From an uncultured Phascolarctobacterium sp. (GTDB lineage: Bacteria; Bacillota; Negativicutes; Acidaminococcales; Acidaminococcaceae), in assembly GCA_900544885.1 (NCBI GenBank), contig UQWU01000050.1:1-11570 (forward strand): DNA of 11,570 bases. Reading direction: 5' to 3'. The position numbers were made by a program, and so were the translations under genes. The notes under the pieces were generated by a model. The model had not been told where the DNA came from. It ran no database searches and saw only the letters and a list, made by a program, of their open reading frames with translations. Within the stretch, counting starts at the first letter, position 1. Each line of letters opens with the position of its first letter. This document shows, piece after piece, positions 5,676 through 11,570 of this stretch.

Positions 5676-6773
5676 TTAAACCTCCTCGTGTACTAAACCT
5701 GTAATCATGAAATCATCGCCAAGTTTTTCACATTCCACATCATGCAGCTGCCAAGCAGTTTCAATCAACGGACTACCGATACCGCCTACGGCAGTAAAGC
5801 TGTTGCGTCCGCCCAAAACCTTCGGTGCAATAAAAGCATACACTCTGTCAGCCATATCCGCATCCTTAAAGGCACCATGAATTTCACTACCACCCTCAAC
5901 CAAAAGGCTGGTCAAGCCACGCTGTGCCAAGTTTTCAACAACCAAAGGAATAGGCGGATGACCGTTTTTCAACGGCAACTGTACCACCTCTACGTTAGGC
6001 AGAGCATTTAATGCTTCTGCTTTCAAAGGATCAGCATCCAGACCAGTAATAATAATAGTATCAGCAACGGGATTCAGCACATTCGCCATTAAAGAAATAT
6101 GCAGATGACTATCTAAAATTACACGTACAGGATTAGACCCTTTTACCAAACGAGTACTCAACTCCGGATCATCTGCCTGTACAGTACCGATACCTACTAA
6201 AATTGCATCATGTTGACGACGCAGGCGATGTGCATAAGTACGGGCAGCCTCACCGGTAATCCATTTACTATCACCAGTATAGGCAGCAATTTTACCATCT
6301 AAGGTCATAGCATATTTTACGCTGATAAAAGGTCTTTTCTTTGTAATCCAAGTAAAGAAACGTTCATTAAGACGCTTTGCCTCTTTTTCACAAACACCTG
6401 TTACTACCTCTATGCCCTGTAGACGCAAATAATTAATGCCCTCTCCTGCAACCTGCGGATTAGGATCTGTGCATGCTATAACGACTTTTTTAATACCTGC
6501 ACGAGCCAAAGCCACACAGCAAGGACCCGTACATCCGTAATGGGCACAAGGTTCCAAGGTAACATAAGCAGTAGCACCACGGGCTAAATCCTTAGCTTCG
6601 GCTAACGCATTGACTTCCGCATGAGCCTCACCTGCTTTATGGTGATAGCCTTCACCGACAATATTACCTTCATCATCAACAATCACACAACCAACCATAG
6701 GATTAGGACTGGTATCGCCCTCAGCCTTTACAGCAAGCTCTAGAGCACGCTGCATATATTCTTCGTCAGTCAT
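5676..6773 (-). CDS. ribD: RibD, bifunctional pyrimidine deaminase / reductase
   Basis: Second and third steps of the GTP branch: zinc-dependent deamination of the diaminopyrimidine, then NADPH-dependent reduction of the ribosyl side chain to ribityl. It has 365 residues, the usual length. The deaminase domain (1-145) carries the cytidine-deaminase-type site: His51-Ala-Glu53 (HAEVNAL) and EPCAHYGCTGPC with zinc ligands Cys76 and Cys85. The reductase domain (about 147-363) shows VKYAMTLDGKIA, DSKWITGEAAR, HRLRRQHDAILVGIGTV and a GGSEIHG-type nucleotide-binding segment. The ATG at 6773 follows AGGTG with a 7-base spacer. It is the first gene after the FMN riboswitch, so it takes the direct effect of FMN feedback. 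Confidence 0.98.
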   Translation of the reverse strand: MTDEEYMQRALELAVKAEGDTSPNPMVGCVIVDDEGNIVGEGYHHKAGEAHAEVNALAEAKDLARGATAYVTLEPCAHYGCTGPCCVALARAGIKKVVIACTDPNPQVAGEGINYLRLQGIEVVTGVCEKEAKRLNERFFTWITKKRPFISVKYAMTLDGKIAAYTGDSKWITGEAARTYAHRLRRQHDAILVGIGTVQADDPELSTRLVKGSNPVRVILDSHLHISLMANVLNPVADTIIITGLDADPLKAEALNALPNVEVVQLPLKNGHPPIPLVVENLAQRGLTSLLVEGGSEIHGAFKDADMADRVYAFIAPKVLGGRNSFTAVGGIGSPLIETAWQLHDVECEKLGDDFMITGLVHEEV

Positions 6774-6800
6774 ACTTATTCACCTGCATCCTTTCCGGAT

Positions 6801-6839
6801 AAAAATAAAACCGCACAAAACCTTTTGGTCCCCGTGCGG
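6801..6839 (-). terminator. Expression-platform terminator of the FMN riboswitch
   Basis: CCGCAC (6811-6816) pairs with GTGCGG (6834-6839). The inner part adds ACC/GGT and several G-T pairs around an AAAA loop. On the minus strand the stem is followed by TTTTATTTTT (6810-6801), so it is a proper intrinsic terminator between the aptamer and ribD. Confidence 0.88.
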
Positions 6840-6856
6840 AAAAATGCTTCTTTATC

Positions 6857-6968
6857 ACCTTTTCACATCCAGACTTTACTGTCGGTACCGGAATCACACC
6901 GGTTCGTGCTGTATAACAGCTCGCAGACTTTTACTGCCGGTGAGGAATTTCACCTCGCCCCAAAGGTT
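6857..6968 (-). ncRNA. FMN riboswitch aptamer (RFN element)
   Basis: Metabolite-binding leader RNA that senses FMN. The minus strand carries the family's conserved blocks in order: GGGGCGAGGTGAAATTCC, ACCGGCAGTAAAAGTCTGCGA, ACCGGTGTGATTCCGGT and ACCGACAGTAAAGTCTGGAT. The closing helix P1 is ACCTTT near 6967-6962 with AAAGGT near 6862-6857. It lies between the operon promoter and a terminator ahead of ribD, so high FMN should stop transcription of ribD-ribE-ribBA-ribH. Match to the family is very strong. Confidence 0.96.
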
Positions 6969-6986
6969 CTTTATTTTATTGCTTTT

Positions 6987-7015
6987 ATTATAGCTTTTAT
7001 CTAGGAAATAGTCAA
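6987..7015 (-). promoter_or_regulatory. Riboflavin operon promoter
   Basis: -35 TTGACT (7015-7010), an ideal 17-base spacer and a perfect -10 TATAAT (6992-6987). Transcription would start near 6980, about 12 bases before the riboswitch aptamer. It lies in the 92-base gap between the AlkD-family gene and the aptamer. Confidence 0.88.
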
Positions 7016-7060
7016 TAAACACAATCTAATGACGCAAAAATATCACTATTCCTTTTAAGT

Positions 7061-7738
7061 TTATTTATCACGCAAAGTGCGCAAATAAGCCTTTTCTGCG
7101 CTAGAAATACGGTAGCTCTCACAAGCCTTCTGAATAGTCTTCTGCTGTACCCAGGCAGATAATTTATGCTCCTTTAGATATACCACAGATGCATCATATT
7201 GCTTAGCCAGAGCCGTAGCAAAAAACCAAGCCTGCATCATTTTTACATAATACTTGTCTGACTTGACCTCTACCACCCATTCTAAATATTCATTTGTAAA
7301 CGCAGTATCTAAATAATAGCTCATAAGCAAATTCAAACCGCAGCGTATAGTAAACTCTTCATCACTATGTAAGCATTTTTTAATAAAAGGCAAAAGCCTC
7401 TGTAAATCATGACGTAAAACTTTGGGTTTGATAATATCGCAGGTTGCCCAATTATCAACATAAGGTAAAAACTGCTCCAACGCCTGCAAGCAAAAAGCGT
7501 AATCAGGTAAATCCGAAAGCAAGATAGCGTGTAATTGATTTTCATCATAATAGACATGAGGCAGGGACCATAAAAAGCTTTCTGCCTCAGCAGTACCATG
7601 TAGCTTTTTAGCTAACTGACGCAAAGCAGGCGTACGCACGCCTAAAATCTTCTCCTGTGGCACCGTCGGTATCAGACCACTATGAAATTTTTTATAATCA
7701 GCATCTGCTAAAGCTTGTAAACTTGCTAAAATATTCAT
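7061..7738 (-). CDS. AlkD-family DNA alkylation repair protein
   Basis: Predicted HEAT-repeat DNA glycosylase-type protein that recognises alkylated (N3/N7-alkylpurine) DNA. It has 225 residues and is all-helical in appearance with no signal peptide. Residues matching the functional set of Bacillus cereus AlkD (W109, D113, R148, W187) can be picked out as W97 and D101 in VDNWATCD, R132 in FTIRCGLNLL, and W171 in MMQAWFFATAL; the W-to-D spacing (4) and the R-to-W spacing (39) agree. The ATG at 7738 has AGGG about 10 bases upstream, a modest ribosome binding site. It lies 65 bases after the ClbS-family gene on the same strand, with no clear promoter of its own, so co-transcription is likely. 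Substrate and activity are inferred from family only. Confidence 0.88.
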   Translation of the reverse strand: MNILASLQALADADYKKFHSGLIPTVPQEKILGVRTPALRQLAKKLHGTAEAESFLWSLPHVYYDENQLHAILLSDLPDYAFCLQALEQFLPYVDNWATCDIIKPKVLRHDLQRLLPFIKKCLHSDEEFTIRCGLNLLMSYYLDTAFTNEYLEWVVEVKSDKYYVKMMQAWFFATALAKQYDASVVYLKEHKLSAWVQQKTIQKACESYRISSAEKAYLRTLRDK

Positions 7739-7782
7739 CGAAAATCATCCCTTGTGTTGGAAAAGTTCTTCATTGCACACTT

Positions 7783-7808
7783 AATAAAAGCTTAAATATA
7801 CTTTTATT
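7783..7808 (-). other. A/T-rich hairpin between clbS-like and alkD-like genes
   Basis: AATAAAAG (7783-7790) and CTTTTATT (7801-7808) form a perfect 8-bp stem that includes the stop codon of the ClbS-family gene. On the minus strand there is no T-tract after the stem, so it is unlikely to stop transcription fully; it could protect or trim the mRNA. Probably incidental. Confidence 0.3.
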
Positions 7809-8325
7809 GTAGCTCCAACTTCTTCCATTTTCTAATTTTTGTTCTAAAGGTGCCAAATGGTGCAACAGTATTGACATGAATAAATTTATAAACTTCCCAA
7901 ACCGCTGTTTTTGTAGCCTCATCTGCCCATTTTCTTTGATGAGGTATAAATAGTTCATCTTCACTCATGGAATCTATCATTTCATAAATAGCTGCGATAT
8001 TTTTCTCAAGCATATCCATAAGTTCCTTCAAAGATAAATGACTATATTCTTGATTAAACCATTGATAAAGTGCTCCTAATTGATTCCACTTAAACTTATC
8101 TGAAGGCGTTTTTACTTCCAAACCCAGCTTATCATCTTTTTCCCATTTTAATAATAAAGTTGTCCAACCAACTTGATACGCTAAATTTTCGGCAGGCGTT
8201 CTATCTACCTCACTATTTCTTTTATCCTTTAACATTTCAGGAATATCGGAGAATTCTACAATATACTTTGCATAAGCTGTTGCAATCGCTGTTTTTAATT
8301 CTTCTTTGCTTACATAAACCTTCAC
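7804..8325 (-). CDS. ClbS/DfsB-family four-helix-bundle protein
   Basis: Member of the family (formerly DUF1706, DinB-like fold) that includes ClbS, which protects colibactin producers by opening the toxin's cyclopropane warhead. Most members are uncharacterised. It has 173 residues, the family's usual length. Visible signatures are ENLAYQVGWTTLLLKWE (46-62), KFKWNQLGALYQWF (77-90), DELF (123-126), and a C-terminal block YKFIHVNTVAPFGTFRTKIR (146-165). The start is GTG at 8325 with GGAG 7 bases upstream. A perfect 10-bp inverted repeat lies just before this site. No colibactin-type biosynthetic genes are in the window, so a resistance or detoxification role against toxins made by others is possible but unproven. 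The gene is visibly A/T-richer than its neighbours. Confidence 0.87.
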   Translation of the reverse strand: MKVYVSKEELKTAIATAYAKYIVEFSDIPEMLKDKRNSEVDRTPAENLAYQVGWTTLLLKWEKDDKLGLEVKTPSDKFKWNQLGALYQWFNQEYSHLSLKELMDMLEKNIAAIYEMIDSMSEDELFIPHQRKWADEATKTAVWEVYKFIHVNTVAPFGTFRTKIRKWKKLELQ

Positions 8326-8345
8326 TTATTTACTCCTTATTTATA

Positions 8346-8375
8346 TTTAAGTTTTCCTGAAATATAAAACTTAAA
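8346..8375 (-). promoter_or_regulatory. Perfect 10-bp inverted repeat before the ClbS-family gene
   Basis: TTTAAGTTTT (8346-8355) and AAAACTTAAA (8366-8375) flank a 10-base spacer. The repeat lies between the best promoter candidate (8389-8418) and the ribosome binding site near 8332. It could be a repressor operator, or a leader hairpin with its base 12 bases from the ribosome binding site. No regulator gene is adjacent. Confidence 0.45.
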
Positions 8376-8388
8376 ATTCACTAACCTA

Positions 8389-8418
8389 ATAATACTATAA
8401 CATCATTTAAACTAGCAA
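8389..8418 (-). promoter_or_regulatory. Candidate promoter of the clbS-like/alkD-like pair
   Basis: TTGCTA (8418-8413) and TATTAT (8394-8389) are 18 bases apart. An overlapping extended -10 (TGT followed by TATAGT, 8399-8394) is an alternative. Either puts the start just before the inverted repeat at 8346-8375. In such A/T-rich DNA chance matches are common. Confidence 0.4.
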
Positions 8419-8491
8419 TATATTTTTTCTTTCTATATTATATTGTCTACACAAGTACTTCTCAGTCATCTTTAAGGTGACAACTCTCCTG

Positions 8492-8521
8492 AAAAAGTAG
8501 CGTCAAGCAACTACTTTTTTT
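8492..8521. terminator. Orphan intrinsic-terminator-like hairpin
   Basis: AAAAAGTAG (8492-8500) pairs with CTACTTTTT (8511-8519) around a 10-base loop and is followed on the plus strand by more T. In the other direction it also ends in a T-run (TTTTTC), so it could work both ways. No gene on either strand ends close to it. It could end an unannotated small RNA reading from about 8440 on the plus strand. Confidence 0.5.
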
Positions 8522-8738
8522 CCTTTAGCGAAAATCGTTACTAACTTGTACTCTTGTACTCTACACTAACTACTGATCCCGTAGTAATAAAGATTTTTTT
8601 ATCATTTCACAACTGCTCATTTATTTTGTCGTATGCGTTATTGTTTCGTGAAAATCATGTACTTACCTTGGTCTTTTTATAGCTGTTGCTCTAACTATTA
8701 CCTTAGTTTATTTTTACTACAGCGTTAACATAGAAATC

Positions 8739-8772
8739 AAACAACCTGTCAAATAGACTTGACAGGTTGTTT
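8739..8772 (-). terminator. Strong terminator of the EF-G paralogue
   Basis: A perfect 14-bp stem (AAACAACCTGTCAA at 8739-8752 with TTGACAGGTTGTTT at 8759-8772) and a 6-base loop begin 18 bases after the EF-G-like stop codon. On the minus strand it ends in GTTTGATTTC; on the plus strand it ends in GTTTTAC, so it could also block transcription from the other side. Confidence 0.85.
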
Positions 8773-8790
8773 TACGTTATTCAGTTTTTA

Positions 8791-10851
8791 TTAAGCCTGC
8801 TTATGTTCAGCGATAATCTTTTCTGCCATCTTAGCCGGTACATCTTCATAATGATCGAATTTCATTTCAAAGGTGCCCTGACCTTGAGTGATAGCACGCA
8901 GGTCAACAGCATATTCTGTAATTTCTGCATATGGAACTTGGGCAGTAACAACGCTCATGCCATCTTCCACACTTTGCATGCCAAGGATACGACCGCGTTT
9001 TTGATTCAAATCGCCGATAACATCACCCATCATAGAATCAGCACAGGTTACATTTAAGCTGTAAATAGGCTCAAGCAGTACGGGCTTGCATTGTTCCATT
9101 GCTTTCTTGAAGGCGATATTAGAAGCAGTTTTAAATGCCATTTCAGAGGAGTCAACAGTATGGTAAGAACCATCAAGCAGGGTAATACGCATATCCACAA
9201 CAGGATAACCAGCTAAAATACCTTTCTCCATAGCCTCGCGCATACCTTTTTCAACAGCGGGAATATATTGACGGGGCACTGCGCCACCGAAAATCTTATC
9301 AACGAATTCGAAGCCGCCTCCGGGAGGCAGAGGTTCCATCTTAATCACAACGTGACCATATTGGCCATGACCGCCGGATTGTTTCTTGTGCTTGCCTTCG
9401 ACTTCAGCAGACCCTCTGATAGTCTCACGATATTCAATAATCGGAGCCTTCAAAGTTGCCTCAACGCCGAACTTACGCAGCATACGCTCCATAATAATTT
9501 CGATATGCTGGTCACCCATGCCGCTAATCAAGGTTTCTTTAGTTACAGGGTTCTTCGTCACGATAATAGTCGGATCTTCATCCATCAAACGATTGAGCGC
9601 GGACATAATCTTGTCTTCGTCGCCTTTCTTCTTTGGATAAATTGCTCTAGTATACATGGGCAACGGGAAATTAATGGGCGGGAACTCTACTTCAGAATTC
9701 TTATCGCAGAGAGTATCGCCGGTGCTGGTGAATTGTAATTTAGCAACTACGCCGATATCACCTGCTACAACTTCTTTCATCGGAATCTGAGTTTTACCAC
9801 GCATGGTAAAGATATTAGTAATACGCTCTTCTTCCTCACGTCTGGAATTATAAACTACGCTGTCTGCTTTAATGGAACCGGAGAATACACGGAAATAACT
9901 TAAACGGCCAACAAAAGGATCAGAGGTTGTCTTGAATACCAAAGCAGCCATAGGTGCGTTGGCATCACGAATTTCTTCTTCGCCTGTTTCTTTATCCATA
10001 ACAATATAGTCATTCAAAATGGACGGATAAGTGAAGTCGATAATCGCATTCATTACGCGGCCTAAGCCGATATCTTTGTAGGCACTACCGCACAGCATCG
10101 GGTAGATAATTGCTTGGCGGATGCCTTTGATAAGACATTTCATTATTTCTTCGTCACTGATGGTTTCGCCATCGAGATAACGCATCATGCAGTCATCATC
10201 AGCTTCAACAGCAGCCTCTACCATTTTTTCGTGAGCAATGGCAGCCGCTTCTTTATACTCGTCCGGAATTTCTATTTCATCGGAGCCGTTACCGTTGGCA
10301 CGGTAAGCTTTCATTTTGTACAAATCAATGATACCCTGGAAGTTATCTTCTTTGCCCAATGGCAACTGTAACGGCAGTACATGCTTGCCGAATTTGCCAC
10401 GCAGGTTATCAAGAATACTGTCGAAATCAGCATTTTCGCGATCCATCTTATTAACGAAGATAATACGCGGCAAGCCTGCTTCTTCAGCTAATTTCCAGCA
10501 CTGCTCTGTGCCTACTTGAACACCGCTAGTAGCACAAACAACGATCAATGCACTGTCAACGGCTCTAAATGCACCCTTTACTTCTGCTACGAAATCCGCA
10601 AAACCGGGAGTATCAATGAAGTTAATCTTGGTGTCGCGCCATTCAACAGGTGCCAAAGTAGCGTTTACGGAAACCTTACGCTTAATTTCCTCGGGTTCAT
10701 AGTCAGTGGTGGTAGCACCGTCTTCAACCTTGCACATTCTGCTGATAGCTCCGCTACGGTACAGCAGGGCTTCGGTTACGGACGTGGTTCCTGCTCCACC
10801 ATGACCCACAATGGCCACGTTTCTGATCTTATCACCAGTGTATTCTTTCAT
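8791..10851 (-). CDS. EF-G-like translation factor paralogue (EF-G2 type) with altered GTPase motifs
   Basis: Five-domain EF-G-type protein, 686 residues, expected to bind ribosomes in the cytoplasm. The G domain (about 8-280) has G3 DTPG at 80-83, G4 NKMD at 134-137 and G5 GSAYKD. Domain II, III, IV (RETIRGSAEVEGKHKKQSGGHGQYG) and V (EPIYSLNVTCADSMMGDVIGDLNQKRGRI) follow, so it is complete. It is not the usual FusA: the P-loop reads GHGGAGTTS, with Thr22 where Lys is nearly universal, and G3 is DTPGFADF, with Phe84 where FusA has the catalytic His. It stands alone, not in a str operon with rpsL, rpsG or tuf. The ATG at 10851 follows AGGAGG with an 8-base spacer. Mycobacterial EF-G2 is reported to lack ribosome-dependent GTPase, so a non-canonical role is plausible; the exact function is unknown. 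Confidence 0.93.
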   Translation of the reverse strand: MKEYTGDKIRNVAIVGHGGAGTTSVTEALLYRSGAISRMCKVEDGATTTDYEPEEIKRKVSVNATLAPVEWRDTKINFIDTPGFADFVAEVKGAFRAVDSALIVVCATSGVQVGTEQCWKLAEEAGLPRIIFVNKMDRENADFDSILDNLRGKFGKHVLPLQLPLGKEDNFQGIIDLYKMKAYRANGNGSDEIEIPDEYKEAAAIAHEKMVEAAVEADDDCMMRYLDGETISDEEIMKCLIKGIRQAIIYPMLCGSAYKDIGLGRVMNAIIDFTYPSILNDYIVMDKETGEEEIRDANAPMAALVFKTTSDPFVGRLSYFRVFSGSIKADSVVYNSRREEEERITNIFTMRGKTQIPMKEVVAGDIGVVAKLQFTSTGDTLCDKNSEVEFPPINFPLPMYTRAIYPKKKGDEDKIMSALNRLMDEDPTIIVTKNPVTKETLISGMGDQHIEIIMERMLRKFGVEATLKAPIIEYRETIRGSAEVEGKHKKQSGGHGQYGHVVIKMEPLPPGGGFEFVDKIFGGAVPRQYIPAVEKGMREAMEKGILAGYPVVDMRITLLDGSYHTVDSSEMAFKTASNIAFKKAMEQCKPVLLEPIYSLNVTCADSMMGDVIGDLNQKRGRILGMQSVEDGMSVVTAQVPYAEITEYAVDLRAITQGQGTFEMKFDHYEDVPAKMAEKIIAEHKQA

Positions 10852-11093
10852 GATAAATCCTCCTTTTGTCTGGCATTTTTTAGATGCGTAACATTTCGAT
10901 GAAACCTCCTGTTTCTCCTGCTTTTATTGTAAATTTCTCAATATATTTTAAATTTTCAGTTAAAATGTAACGCAGTTTACAATATCCGCTAAAAATCATT
11001 ATTCTAGCGATAATCGACTGAAAAAAATAGTCTATTTTCGGCAGGAAAAACGCCCACTTACCTAACAAAATTTATTTACCTAAATTGCAATAA
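10852..11093 (-). other. Leader region of the EF-G paralogue next to the IS
   Basis: This 242-base stretch holds no convincing gene and no clear promoter. Upstream of the gene are two AGGAGG sites: one at the true start and one at 10910-10905, 10 bases before a five-codon reading frame ATG TTA CGC ATC TAA (10894-10880). Near 11019-11037 a hairpin-like A/T run (AAAATAG-A-CTATTTT) is followed by T. An 8-base direct repeat, TTACCTAA, occurs at 11058-11065 and 11076-11083, close to the IS boundary. Confidence 0.4.
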
Positions 11094-11113
11094 GAAGTTG
11101 CACACTTTTAAAA
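11094..11113. repeat. Terminal inverted repeat of the right IS30-type element
   Basis: Read inwards on the plus strand it is GAAGTTGCACACTTTTAAAA, matching 17/20 positions of the inverted repeat at 215-234. It ends 2 bases before the transposase stop codon, the usual close spacing at the 3' end of an IS. Confidence 0.75.
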
Positions 11114-11115
11114 AA

Positions 11116-11570
11116 TCAAGCTGCATAAATCTTATCAAGCTCATTCTCGAATAGATCATCAGGTGATTTGTATCCGAGTATTTTCCTGGGTAACAAATTA
11201 CACCAATCAGCTGTCAACAGAATATCATCAGAAGTATATTTGCCTATTCTCTTTCCTTTAGGAATAAATCTTCTTAAAAGACCATTGTGACGTTCGTTAG
11301 AACCTCTTTCCCATGAACTGTAAGGGTGGGCAAAGTATACTTTTGTCTTTGTGTTATCTTCAAGCTTTGCGAGTTCAGCAAATTCACTACCGTTATCACT
11401 TGTTATAGTTTTGAATATCTGGCTAAACTTATCGCCATAGTAATTTTTCAAGTATTCCATAGCTTTACTAACGGAAGATGTTGTTTTTCCTTCGATTTTA
11501 ATGGCTATGTACTTGCGTGTAAGACGTTCTACAAGAGTTAATATAACGTTATCACTCTTGCTTTTACTGC
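11116..11570 (-). CDS. IS30-family transposase, C-terminal fragment (partial at window edge)
   Basis: Catalytic part of an IS30 transposase (rve-type RNase H fold). The frame is open through to the window edge, so about 151 residues are visible; the ATG at 11460 is internal, not the start. Landmarks are SDNVILTLVERLTRKYIAIK, then FKTITSDNGSEF carrying the second catalytic Asp, then VYFAHPYSSWERGSNERHNG carrying the catalytic Glu and the RRFIPKG segment typical of IS30. The first catalytic Asp is outside the window. The stop is 2 bases inside the terminal inverted repeat. No frameshift or premature stop is seen, so the element may be active. Confidence 0.93.
   Translation of the reverse strand, partial: SKSKSDNVILTLVERLTRKYIAIKIEGKTTSSVSKAMEYLKNYYGDKFSQIFKTITSDNGSEFAELAKLEDNTKTKVYFAHPYSSWERGSNERHNGLLRRFIPKGKRIGKYTSDDILLTADWCNLLPRKILGYKSPDDLFENELDKIYAA

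Larger units (their letters stand above)
8326..8790. other. 465-base gene-poor gap between the ClbS-family gene and the EF-G paralogue
   Basis: No confident gene is present. The right end is the EF-G terminator (8739-8772). The left end holds the promoter and inverted repeat of the ClbS-family gene. The middle has a terminator-like hairpin (8492-8519) with no gene to terminate, a tandem CTTGTACT repeat (8545-8560), a weak hairpin near 8569-8583, and, on the plus strand, a 34-codon stretch (8652-8756) without start codon that reads like one membrane-spanning helix. It may be the decayed site of a lost gene. Confidence 0.5.
11094..11570 (-). mobile_element. IS30-family insertion sequence, 3' end only (runs off the right edge)
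   Basis: It contains the C-terminal third or so of an IS30 transposase and the element's terminal repeat. It has the same orientation as the IS fragment at 1-234. The two fragments show opposite ends of an element and matching terminal repeats, so they are probably copies of the same or closely related IS; the window holds no shared coding sequence to prove it. Confidence 0.85.

Noticed and set aside
7333..7599. 88-codon frame inside the AlkD-family gene, same strand, other frame
   Set aside because: The overlapping AlkD-family frame has clear family residues and this one has none.
7770..7964. 64-codon minus-strand frame overlapping the end of the ClbS-family gene
   Set aside because: It is an out-of-frame shadow of the ClbS-family gene, without a ribosome binding site or recognisable motif.
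8545..8560. Tandem CTTGTACT repeat as a regulatory iteron
   Set aside because: Only two 8-base copies, no promoter or replication gene next to them; probably polymerase slippage.
9268..9738. 156-codon open frame on the plus strand opposite the EF-G paralogue
   Set aside because: It lies wholly inside an intact, well-recognised gene on the other strand. It has no convincing family motif and is the longest of several such antisense frames (others at 9386-9640, 10114-10371, 10516-10902).
10880..11068. 62-codon minus-strand frame (TTG start) between the EF-G paralogue and the IS
   Set aside because: The TTG start has no ribosome binding site, the composition is that of A/T-rich spacer and no family is recognisable. 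Only its last codons, with an ATG and AGGAGG, were kept as a leader observation.

Overview
The window looks like a chromosomal segment of a low-to-mid GC Gram-positive-lineage bacterium (Bacillota; possibly Negativicutes, an impression from the proteins, not a proven assignment). The reasons are strong AGGAGG ribosome binding sites, TTGACA/TATAAT promoters, a LexA-type GAAC-N4-GTTY box in the recA promoter, a ribD-ribE-ribBA-ribH operon behind an FMN riboswitch, and an EF-G-like paralogue of the kind found in Bacillota. All full-length genes lie on the minus strand, so transcription runs from high to low coordinates.

Layout in transcription order. At 11094-11570 is the 3' part of an IS30-family insertion sequence. 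Next comes a lone EF-G paralogue (10851-8791) ending in a strong terminator. A 465-base gene-poor gap with hairpins follows. Then two small genes form an apparent pair: a ClbS/DfsB-family protein (8325-7804) and an AlkD-family DNA alkylation repair protein (7738-7061). The riboflavin operon follows: promoter, FMN riboswitch and terminator, ribD, ribE, ribBA, ribH (7015-3261). hslO (Hsp33; 3091-2177) has its own promoter but a terminator hairpin inside its leader. recA (2109-1051) starts from a near-consensus promoter carrying a likely SOS box, and recX (1082-552) overlaps its end. The window closes with a hairpin-rich gap and the 5' end of a second IS30-family element (234-1), in the same orientation as the first.

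How the genes work together. The four rib genes cover riboflavin synthesis from GTP and ribulose 5-phosphate and are set up for transcriptional feedback by FMN. RecA and RecX are the recombinase and its modulator, and their overlap implies coupled translation. ClbS-family and AlkD-family proteins are each known elsewhere as self-protection against cyclopropane-type DNA-alkylating natural products, so their adjacency suggests a small genotoxin-defence pair (inference).

Most noteworthy: (i) the EF-G paralogue has Thr in place of the invariant P-loop Lys and Phe in place of the catalytic His; (ii) the clbS-alkD pair; (iii) a terminator inside the hslO leader; (iv) an inverted repeat that can mask the transposase start codon; (v) two directly oriented IS30-type ends bracketing recA and the rib operon.
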